Assembly: GCA_902772685.1 (NCBI GenBank)
Contig: CACYBO010000041.1
Location: forward strand, 1 to 7,295
Source: an uncultured Eubacteriales bacterium
Lineage (GTDB): Bacteria > Bacillota > Clostridia > Peptostreptococcales > Anaerovoracaceae
Reading direction: 5' to 3'
Length of the DNA: 7,295 nt
Shown here: positions 1 through 4,869 of the stretch, in pieces
Layout of the letters: each line of letters starts with the position of its first letter
Numbering within the stretch: position 1 is the first letter of the stretch
The notes under the pieces: model-generated
The model's input: the letters and a program-made list of their open reading frames with translations, nothing else
What the model was told of the DNA's origin: nothing
The model's database searches: none
Made by a program: the position numbers and the translations under genes

Positions 1-60
1 TACTTCGCCAGGGTTGTTAGCCTTGCACTGCTCAATGACTCTTTCTACATAGTTTGACAT
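1..60 (-). CDS. gdhA: Probable NAD(P)-specific glutamate dehydrogenase, N-terminal 20 residues only
   Basis: Only the first 20 codons are inside the window; the gene continues past the left edge. The ATG is at 60-58 on the minus strand. The visible peptide begins MSNYVERVIEQCKANNPGEV, which resembles the N-terminus of clostridial hexameric glutamate dehydrogenases (short S-x-Y-V-x-R-V-I helix followed by an acidic 'NP-E' segment leading to the E-F-x-Q-x-V-x-E-V-L stretch of the family). That enzyme interconverts glutamate and 2-oxoglutarate plus ammonium in the cytoplasm and is central in amino-acid-fermenting anaerobes. A perfect AAGGAG lies 9 bases upstream of the ATG, and a good promoter lies further up, so the start is secure. 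The product name rests on recognition of a very short peptide, with no catalytic residue visible. Confidence 0.65.
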   Translation of the reverse strand, partial: MSNYVERVIEQCKANNPGEV

Positions 61-69
61 TTTACGTTT

Positions 70-75
70 CTCCTT
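70..75 (-). promoter_or_regulatory. RBS of the gdhA-like gene
   Basis: AAGGAG on the minus strand (CTCCTT on plus), 9 bases before the ATG at 60. It fixes the start of the truncated gene at the left edge. Confidence 0.8.
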
Positions 76-79
76 CTTT

Positions 80-95
80 TAAATTAATTAATTTA
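80..95. repeat. 16-bp perfect AT palindrome in the gdhA leader
   Basis: TAAATTAATTAATTTA is its own reverse complement. It lies in the predicted 5' leader of the gdhA-like gene, between its promoter (125-153) and its RBS. It could be an operator or simply an AT-rich leader; a palindrome made only of A and T is weak evidence for either. Confidence 0.4.
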
Positions 96-124
96 TAAAG
101 TATTTTAATGTCCTTTGCCCAATA

Positions 125-153
125 ATGATACCACTTTGTGAAATTTCCGTCAA
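125..153 (-). promoter_or_regulatory. Predicted sigma-A-type promoter for the gdhA-like gene
   Basis: On the minus strand a -35 hexamer TTGACG (148-153) and a -10 hexamer TATCAT (125-130) are separated by exactly 17 bases. Each hexamer matches the vegetative consensus at 5 of 6 positions. Transcription would begin near 118, giving a leader of about 58 bases that includes the AT palindrome at 80-95. Confidence 0.7.
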
Positions 154-232
154 CGTAATTCACACACCTATTCACTCGCTGCTTTGTAATAAATATGCTT
201 AAATGCATACAAAAAAACAGAACGAAATTTCT

Positions 233-260
233 TTGAATTTAACAGTGCTTTTGTTATACT
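233..260 (+). promoter_or_regulatory. Predicted extended -10 promoter of mgtE
   Basis: TTGAAT (233-238) and TATACT (255-260) are separated by 16 bases, and TG sits one base upstream of the -10 (252-253), making an extended -10. Transcription would start near 267, leaving a leader of only about 40 bases. That is far too short for the Mg2+-sensing M-box riboswitch that precedes some mgtE genes, so transcript-level Mg2+ control of that type is unlikely here. Confidence 0.65.
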
Positions 261-266
261 TGAATA

Positions 267-279
267 AGTGTGAAACACT
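267..279 (+). promoter_or_regulatory. Small perfect hairpin at the predicted 5' end of the mgtE mRNA
   Basis: AGTGT-GAA-ACACT forms a 5-bp stem with a 3-base loop, starting almost exactly at the predicted transcription start. It may stabilise the 5' end of the mRNA or be a half-hidden operator. Stems this short also arise by chance. Confidence 0.35.
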
Positions 280-290
280 GAATAATGCAG

Positions 291-300
291 AAAGGAGGAG
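291..300 (+). promoter_or_regulatory. RBS deciding the mgtE start
   Basis: AAAGGAGGAG is close to the full anti-Shine-Dalgarno complement. It lies 8 to 10 bases before the ATG at 309. The in-frame ATG at 285 lies upstream of this RBS and cannot be served by it, so 309 is the start. Confidence 0.85.
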
Positions 301-308
301 AACATATC

Positions 309-1823
309 ATGACAGAAGAAAAACGCACCAATGAATTCTTTGATGAAGAAGAAGAACTGTATGAAATGGCGTATGAAGAAATGGCTGAAGGCGATGACCC
401 GGGCGTGGATGATTCGGATCAGCTGGTTCTTGATATGGAGACCAAAAACCAGCAATTTGACGAAGACACTGAAAAAGCGCTGGAACTTCTCCAAAATGGT
501 GATTATTTTGATACCAGGACCCTCCTCCTCTCTTATAACGAAGTAGATATTGCTGAAATATTTGAGGAGATCATCGACGAGCTCAGTATCGAAAAGGCTA
601 TCATAGCTTTTCGAATGCTTCCTAAGAATGTTGCGGTTGAAGTATTCTCCTATCTTCCGGGTGACGATCAGGTCAAGATCATCGACGGAATAACAGACCG
701 AGAAATATCCTTCATCATGGATGAGATGGACTTCGACGATAAGATCGACGTTCTGGAAGAACTCCCTGCCAATATAGTAGACAAAATCCTTGACCAGACT
801 CCCCGCGAGGAACGCAGGCTGATCAATATCTTTCTCAATTATCCTGAGGACTGTGCGGGCAGTCTGATGACACCTGATTACATCAGTCTCCAGGAGACGA
901 TGACCGTCAAGGAGGCTCTGGCGCATATCAAAGATCAGGGCATGGACAGTGAGACAGTATATACCTGTTACGTCAAGCACGGCGGAAGAGAACTGAAAGG
1001 CATCGTTTCCCTGAGCGCTCTGGTAACAGCAGATGAGGATGTCCTCATATCTGACCTGATGCGTACGGATTACGTATATGTAAACGTCTATGACGATCAG
1101 GAAGAAGTTGCCGAAGTATTCAAGAAGTACGGTTTCCTCGCGATTCCGGTCGTAGATAATGAAAACAGACTTGTTGGTATCGTCACAGTAGACGACATCA
1201 TGGAAGTTATCGAAGAAGAAGCTACCGAGGATATCGAACGTATGGGTGGTATCGTCGGCAATGAACCGGATGATGAATACCTGGACATCGGTGTGTTCAG
1301 ACATGTCAGAAACAGGCTTCCGTGGCTTCTGTTCATGACCGTCATGCTCATGATTACAGGATCCCTCATTGCACAGTTCGAGGAAGTCCTGTCACAGGTC
1401 ATTATTCTGGTCGCTTATCTGCCGCTCCTCATGGGTACAGGCGGTAATACCGGAACACAGGCTGCAACACTGATCATACGTGGTCTCTCGGTCGATGAAA
1501 TCGATCTGAAGGACGCAGGCAGGATTCTCTGGAAGGAATTCCGCGTCAGCATCATTCTCGGCGTTGTTCTGAGCGCATTCAACTTCCTGAAGATTGTGCT
1601 CATAGACGGACAGCCTCCTCTCATCGGACTGACCGTGGCCATGTCCATGATACTGGTCATCATCTTCGCCAAGCTGCTCGGCGGGATGCTTCCGATGCTC
1701 GCCAAGAAAGTCGGCGTTGACCCTGCCCTTATGGCGACTCCGATGATTTCGTCTCTGACGGACATGGTTTCTTCATGCATCTACCTGCTTATCGCCTCGA
1801 TCCTGCTCGGCGTCGCACTTTAA
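309..1823 (+). CDS. mgtE: Magnesium transporter MgtE
   Basis: A 504-residue inner-membrane Mg2+-selective channel/transporter. The order is typical of MgtE: cytosolic helical N domain (about 55-165), a CBS pair (about 185-245 and 250-310), a connecting helix, then five membrane helices (about 335-504). Family signatures are visible: MTPDY opening CBS1, the GTGGNTGTQ segment at 376-384 with its R-G-L follow-up, and V-D-P-A...P...TD near 470-485, where D485 corresponds by motif to the pore aspartate that binds Mg2+. In known MgtE proteins the N and CBS domains bind Mg2+ and close the pore when cytosolic Mg2+ is high; the same gating is expected here. The first ~55 residues are a strongly acidic extension (EEEE, DD runs) beyond the usual start of the N domain; family members are commonly near 450 residues. 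It stands alone, divergent from gdhA and convergent with crt. Confidence 0.95.
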   Translation: MTEEKRTNEFFDEEEELYEMAYEEMAEGDDPGVDDSDQLVLDMETKNQQFDEDTEKALELLQNGDYFDTRTLLLSYNEVDIAEIFEEIIDELSIEKAIIAFRMLPKNVAVEVFSYLPGDDQVKIIDGITDREISFIMDEMDFDDKIDVLEELPANIVDKILDQTPREERRLINIFLNYPEDCAGSLMTPDYISLQETMTVKEALAHIKDQGMDSETVYTCYVKHGGRELKGIVSLSALVTADEDVLISDLMRTDYVYVNVYDDQEEVAEVFKKYGFLAIPVVDNENRLVGIVTVDDIMEVIEEEATEDIERMGGIVGNEPDDEYLDIGVFRHVRNRLPWLLFMTVMLMITGSLIAQFEEVLSQVIILVAYLPLLMGTGGNTGTQAATLIIRGLSVDEIDLKDAGRILWKEFRVSIILGVVLSAFNFLKIVLIDGQPPLIGLTVAMSMILVIIFAKLLGGMLPMLAKKVGVDPALMATPMISSLTDMVSSCIYLLIASILLGVAL

Positions 1824-1837
1824 GTCAGGTAATAACG

Positions 1838-1911
1838 AAAAGAAAGAAAAGAAAAACCTCAGACATATTTGAGAGCAAAAGCTCGAGTTTGTCTGAGGTT
1901 CTTTTCTTTTT
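1838..1911. terminator. Bidirectional intrinsic terminator between mgtE and crt
   Basis: An 11-bp perfect stem pairs AACCTCAGACA (1855-1865) with TGTCTGAGGTT (1890-1900). Inside the loop is a second small stem GAGC-AAAA-GCTC (1873-1884). On the right the stem runs into CTTTTCTTTTT (1901-1911), a U-tract for the mgtE transcript; on the left an A-rich run (1838-1856) becomes a U-rich tract for transcripts coming from crt on the minus strand. The stop codon of mgtE is at 1821-1823. The site fits exactly between two convergent genes and can serve both. Confidence 0.9.
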
Positions 1912-1925
1912 GAGTGAGTGGTTAT

Positions 1926-1961
1926 GACTGCAAGTGACGAGGACTAAGTCGTGTGACAGTC
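1926..1961. repeat. Weak imperfect dyad just beyond the crt stop
   Basis: GACTG (1926-1930) pairs with CAGTC (1957-1961), and within it ACGA (1937-1940) pairs with TCGT (1949-1952). There is no T-tract in either direction. It might add to the 3' structure of the crt mRNA ahead of the main terminator; it is also compatible with chance. Nothing else is seen between 1912 and 1985. Confidence 0.25.
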
Positions 1962-1985
1962 TGTACCGCCGAGTATCAGATGGTC

Positions 1986-2762
1986 TTACCTGTTCTTGAA
2001 CTCAGCCGGCCTCTTCTCCAGGAATGCTGAAGTCCCCTCCTTCATATCCTCTGATGAGAAGGAAAGTCCGAATGAGTTGACTTCCAGTTCCGATGCTGAC
2101 TTCATATCCATATCATAACCATTGTTGATGCAGTGTTTCGCAATCGCAACAGCGATCGGAGCCTTGCTCATAATCGTCTTAGCAAGAGCTTCACAAGTCG
2201 GAAGGAGTTCCTCCGGCTCAACAACTTTTTCCACCAGACCAATACGGCCGGCTTCTTCCGCGCCGATAACTTCCGCTGAATAAATCAGGTACTTGGCCAT
2301 GCCTTTCCCTACCAGTCTCGAGAGTCTCTGTGTACCGCCGAATCCCGGAATCAGACCCAGACCAACTTCCGGCTGACCGAACTTGGCCTTTACTGATGCG
2401 ATTCTGATATCGCACGCCATGGACAGCTCGCAGCCGCCGCCCAAAGCAAAGCCATTGACTGCAGCGATGACAGGTTTGCTGACATTCTCGATGAAATTCA
2501 TCGTTCTGTGTCCTGCCTTTGCGAATTCTCTGGCCTCTATAGTGTTGAGTTTCGCCATTTCTGCAATATCTGCTCCTGCGACAAACGATCTCCCCTCGCC
2601 TGTCAGGATCGCCACTCTTGCATTCTCATCAGCATCATATTCTGCAAATGCATCATACAGTTCAGCAAGGACTTTACTGTTGAGCGCATTGAGAGCCTCC
2701 GGTCTGTTTACCGTCACATAAGCGATTCCGTCTTTTACTTCGTACTTGAGTGTTTCAAACAT
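1986..2762 (-). CDS. crt: Short-chain enoyl-CoA hydratase / 3-hydroxybutyryl-CoA dehydratase (crotonase)
   Basis: A 258-residue cytosolic crotonase, full length for the family, interconverting (S)-3-hydroxybutyryl-CoA and crotonyl-CoA. The sequence closely follows clostridial Crt: N-R-P-x-A-L-N-A-L-N near 19-28, SFVAGADI (59-66) for the first oxyanion-hole segment, GFALGGGCELSMACD (104-118) with catalytic E112, and GQPEVGLGLIPGFGGTQRL (129-147) with the second catalytic E132. Both glutamates required for hydration/dehydration are present, so it should be active, and it ends with the EKR...FKNR tail typical of Crt. The ATG at 2762 has AAGGAT 8 bases upstream. Clostridial crt usually sits with bcd, etfBA and hbd for butyrate formation; none of those is next to it here, since the next gene downstream, mgtE, is convergent. 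It follows the permease gene by about 50 bases but probably has its own promoter. Use in amino-acid degradation rather than butyrate synthesis is possible. Confidence 0.93.
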   Translation of the reverse strand: MFETLKYEVKDGIAYVTVNRPEALNALNSKVLAELYDAFAEYDADENARVAILTGEGRSFVAGADIAEMAKLNTIEAREFAKAGHRTMNFIENVSKPVIAAVNGFALGGGCELSMACDIRIASVKAKFGQPEVGLGLIPGFGGTQRLSRLVGKGMAKYLIYSAEVIGAEEAGRIGLVEKVVEPEELLPTCEALAKTIMSKAPIAVAIAKHCINNGYDMDMKSASELEVNSFGLSFSSEDMKEGTSAFLEKRPAEFKNR

Positions 2763-2770
2763 GATATATC

Positions 2771-2776
2771 ATCCTT
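2771..2776 (-). promoter_or_regulatory. RBS of crt
   Basis: AAGGAT on the minus strand, 8 bases before the ATG at 2762. It supports that start for the crotonase. Confidence 0.75.
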
Positions 2777-2806
2777 TCTGCAAGAATTTGCTGTGAATCT
2801 TCGCAC

Positions 2807-2815
2807 ATTATATCA
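2807..2815 (-). promoter_or_regulatory. Predicted extended -10 promoter of crt, overlapping the permease stop codon
   Basis: On the minus strand the sequence TGATATAAT combines a perfect -10 hexamer TATAAT (2807-2812) with an adjoining TGA (2813-2815) that serves as the TGn element. The TGA is also the stop codon of the upstream permease gene. No good -35 hexamer is seen 16-18 bases further up, as is common for extended -10 promoters. Transcription would start near 2800 and give a leader of about 38 bases. Confidence 0.55.
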
Positions 2816-3709
2816 CAAACCCAGCCTTTCTTCATCCAGTTTGCCTTTTTCTCTGATAACAATATATCCTGCGGCTATAACGATGATACCTCCGACTATC
2901 TGCAGAGGTGAAAGACTCTCGTGAAGAAAAACAGCACCGCATATAGCTGCTGTAACCGGCATGAAGTCGGAATAGACTGCTGATGGAGTCGGCCCGATGA
3001 CTTTGAGTGCATAGACTATTACCATGTACCCATACGCGGAACTGATGACACCCATATACAGAACAATCAGCCAGAGCGATCCCGACCACTCTGTCGGCGG
3101 TATCATGCTGTGAATGGCGACAGGCGCTATCAGTACACTGGCGCACAGCAACTGCCAGAATGCAAGGCTGATCGGGTCATACTTTTCAAGAGAAGCGGTC
3201 AGGAAGTTGTAGACATTCCAGCAGATGATAGCACCGAAAGCGATCAGATACCCTATGAGCCTTCCCTCGAAAAAAATAGAGAAATCCGCACCGATGACAA
3301 AAGCAATTCCGACGACGCAGAACAGAATGCCTATAATCATCTTCCTGTTGGCCCTGCGCTTGAAGAATATCCTCTCAATAATCACCGAAAACGCAGGTAC
3401 AAAACCAAGCACAATGGTGAGCAGGGAGACCGGAAGATACGTCATGGCATTGTACTCACATTCAAAGTACAGAATCTGTCCGAATACCGCGCAGGCTATC
3501 AGAACAGGAATGTCAGTTTTGTCTATCAGACTCCAGTCTCTTCTGATTGCTTTGATGATGCCGACGACAATCGTTCCCGCGGCGATTCTCACGAAGAGCA
3601 GACTCGTCGGCGTCAGATCATACATACCGAATTTGGCGACAACGTAGTCGAATCCCCACGATATCACCAGGATGATCATTAAAATATGTGCTTTGGTTTT
3701 GCTGTTCAT
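2813..3709 (-). CDS. EamA/DMT-family membrane permease
   Basis: A 298-residue protein with about ten hydrophobic helices arranged as two EamA repeats, the standard architecture and length of the drug/metabolite transporter superfamily. Repeat one opens with the W-G-x-x-Y-V-V-A-K segment (18-26) and ends around G134-I139; repeat two contains SAYGYMVIVYALKVIGPTPS (224-243) and F-L-H-E-S-L-S-P-L-Q-I-V-G (261-273), a hallmark of the second repeat. A short charged tail (REKGKLDEERLGL) follows the last helix. The ATG at 3709 overlaps the stop of the oxidoreductase gene (ATGA, 3706-3709), indicating translational coupling; there is little Shine-Dalgarno sequence of its own. A GTG eight codons upstream is a less likely start. 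Members export or import metabolites, amino acids or their derivatives; the substrate here cannot be read, but coupling to the oxidoreductase suggests it moves the substrate or product of that pathway. Confidence 0.88.
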   Translation of the reverse strand: MNSKTKAHILMIILVISWGFDYVVAKFGMYDLTPTSLLFVRIAAGTIVVGIIKAIRRDWSLIDKTDIPVLIACAVFGQILYFECEYNAMTYLPVSLLTIVLGFVPAFSVIIERIFFKRRANRKMIIGILFCVVGIAFVIGADFSIFFEGRLIGYLIAFGAIICWNVYNFLTASLEKYDPISLAFWQLLCASVLIAPVAIHSMIPPTEWSGSLWLIVLYMGVISSAYGYMVIVYALKVIGPTPSAVYSDFMPVTAAICGAVFLHESLSPLQIVGGIIVIAAGYIVIREKGKLDEERLGL

Positions 3710-4770
3710 TTCAAGTTTTCGTAGTTGCCCCACAGTTTCATTTCCGGCAGCCTGTCTGTTGTGACAAACCCTGCCGGAGCTTCTAACAATGCCGGAATCC
3801 TGTTGACCAGCGGTGAGCAGGTCAGTGCGATATCATCGGGATCCGGCATGACCATTTTAACATTCGGCGTGCCGATAATCTCCCAACGGCATTCTCCTCC
3901 TTCTCCGGGAACATCCACCTTCCCGATATTGATGGATTCAATTGTAACGCCCTGCTCTGTTTCGGTCGTCACAGTTGCCTTCAGCCCTGCGGCTTTACCC
4001 GGATCCACATATCTGCCGTATGCTTCCATGTACACAGGAAAATCATTCACCACCGGTTCGATTATCTGTTTTTTGGAAACCGGAGTCAAGTCCAGTTTGC
4101 TGCAGATCCAGTCATTCATCATCCACATCAGGGATGGTTCCAGAGTTCCTTCTCTGACCGCCCTGTCCTGCTCCTCCGGTGACATATCATTGCAGAAGCA
4201 GAAGTTCCTTTCAAATTCCTCAACCGTAATGTCGCATCCATGGTAGTCATAAATCAGAGTTCCGCATCCGTTCAGCCCATATCTGCTGTAGACGATGATT
4301 TTTTCAGCTTTATGGACGACTGCAGCGAGAGTGCTCGTGATGACGCCCCAGAATATATCCTGATATCCGCTGCCGCAGATCGTACAGTTGTTTTCCCGTG
4401 CAGCTTTGTCGATTTCCGCAGTGATTTCCGGTGAAGAGTTCCACGGATAAATGGCCTCTTCTCCGATCGTAATGGCGTTGACACCGTTTTCAGCACAAGA
4501 CATCAGTATCCCTTTTAAATCACACATCAGAGTCTCAGTGGATACAGTGCATACGTCCGGCCTGGTTTCCTTCAGAAACTCATCCAGTTCATCGATCTGC
4601 CGGATTCTGATTCCTTCCCCGAAGTCCGTGATTTCAGAAAGATCTTTGCCGATATTTGACTTTCTGTTAAAAACGCCGGTGACTTCAATCCCCTTTTCAA
4701 TCATATACTGTGTAATGACCTGACCCATGGCGCCAAAGCCAACATGAACCGCTCTGATTTTATCTGACAT
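3706..4770 (-). CDS. NAD(P)-dependent oxidoreductase, DapB-like / 2,4-diaminopentanoate dehydrogenase-like
   Basis: A 354-residue cytosolic protein. An N-terminal Rossmann fold shows VHVGFGAMG (8-16) as the dinucleotide-binding loop, followed by E29-V-T-G-V-F at the end of the second strand, like dihydrodipicolinate reductase. The middle carries T-E-T-L...C-A-E-N-G-V-N-A-I (78-100), T-I-G-E-E-A-I-Y-P-W (101-110) and C-G-S-G-Y-Q-D (132-138), which follow the plan of 2,4-diaminopentanoate dehydrogenase (ornithine fermentation) at the positions where that family has E-E-x-x-Y-P-W and G-T-G-I-N-P-G. The C-terminus (about 295-342: W-E-I-I-G-T-P...LVNRIPALLEAPAGFVTTDRLP) matches the DAP dehydrogenase C-terminal domain type. 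The replacement of the usual N-P-G by Y-Q-D suggests a different substrate. No ornithine aminomutase genes are nearby. The start is the ATG at 4770 because AGAGGAG lies just upstream; in-frame ATGs at 4809 and 4794 and a GTG at 4818 lie in a repeat and hairpin and lack good RBSs. Exact substrate unknown. Confidence 0.8.
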   Translation of the reverse strand: MSDKIRAVHVGFGAMGQVITQYMIEKGIEVTGVFNRKSNIGKDLSEITDFGEGIRIRQIDELDEFLKETRPDVCTVSTETLMCDLKGILMSCAENGVNAITIGEEAIYPWNSSPEITAEIDKAARENNCTICGSGYQDIFWGVITSTLAAVVHKAEKIIVYSRYGLNGCGTLIYDYHGCDITVEEFERNFCFCNDMSPEEQDRAVREGTLEPSLMWMMNDWICSKLDLTPVSKKQIIEPVVNDFPVYMEAYGRYVDPGKAAGLKATVTTETEQGVTIESINIGKVDVPGEGGECRWEIIGTPNVKMVMPDPDDIALTCSPLVNRIPALLEAPAGFVTTDRLPEMKLWGNYENLK

Positions 4771-4773
4771 AAT

Positions 4774-4782
4774 CTTCTCCTC
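4774..4782 (-). promoter_or_regulatory. RBS deciding the oxidoreductase start
   Basis: AGAGGAGAA on the minus strand, with the GGAG core 6 to 7 bases before the ATG at 4770. Its position argues against the in-frame starts further upstream at 4794, 4809 and 4818. Confidence 0.75.
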
Positions 4783-4810
4783 TTCAATAAACATATCTTC
4801 AATAAACATA
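4781..4810. repeat. Perfect tandem 15-bp direct repeat before the oxidoreductase gene
   Basis: TCTTCAATAAACATA occurs twice head to tail (4781-4795 and 4796-4810). On the minus strand each copy reads TATGTTTATTGAAGA. The repeat ends inside the RBS region and follows directly on the hairpin at 4813-4851. Because 15 is a multiple of three, the upstream reading frame shows the duplicated peptide MFIED/MFIEE, but translation most likely begins downstream at 4770. It could be a protein-binding site duplicated in the leader, or a recent slippage duplication. Confidence 0.9.
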
Positions 4811-4812
4811 CA

Positions 4813-4851
4813 ATACACCCCCGCATGTTTTCAGAAATGCGGAGGGTGTAT
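4813..4851 (-). terminator. Strong hairpin between the amidohydrolase and oxidoreductase genes (attenuator or terminator)
   Basis: ATACACCC (4813-4820) pairs with GGGTGTAT (4844-4851), and CCGCAT (4821-4826) pairs with ATGCGG (4837-4842), with a single bulged A at 4843 and a 10-base loop: 14 base pairs in all. On the minus strand it is followed by a U-rich but interrupted stretch (TTGTATGTTTATT), so termination may be partial. On the plus strand a T6 run follows at 4861-4866, but no plus-strand gene reads into it. It could reduce expression of the distal two genes or protect an mRNA end. Confidence 0.6.
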
Positions 4852-4869
4852 ATGCAGCTGTTTTTTCAG

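Noticed and set aside
285..308. Upstream ATG at 285 as the mgtE start
   Set aside because: The strong RBS AAAGGAGGAG lies downstream of this ATG and fits the ATG at 309; the eight additional codons would be translated from the RBS itself.
261..308. Mg2+-responsive riboswitch (M-box or ykoK type) ahead of mgtE
   Set aside because: The predicted leader is about 40 bases and contains only a 5-bp hairpin; an M-box needs well over 100 structured bases.
168..1304. A 378-codon open frame on the minus strand opposite mgtE
   Set aside because: It lies antisense to a clear MgtE, its translation is rich in Phe/Ile/Tyr runs without any recognisable motif, it has no convincing RBS, and it would overlap the promoter region of mgtE. 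It is the mirror of the acidic codons (GAA, GAT) of mgtE.
3110..3682. Open frames on the plus strand opposite the permease and, at 5788-6324, opposite the amidohydrolase
   Set aside because: Both are antisense to genes with clear family motifs, have no RBS or promoter, and give low-complexity or charged translations without recognisable domains.
3710..3733. GTG at 3733 as the start of the permease
   Set aside because: It would extend the overlap with the oxidoreductase gene to 28 bases and add a charged segment before the first helix; the ATGA overlap at 3706-3709 is the common coupling arrangement.
4771..4818. Longer N-terminus (MFIEDMFIEEE) for the oxidoreductase
   Set aside because: The added residues come from the tandem 15-bp repeat, the first possible start is a GTG within the hairpin, and a good RBS is located just before the ATG at 4770, where the Rossmann strand begins as expected.
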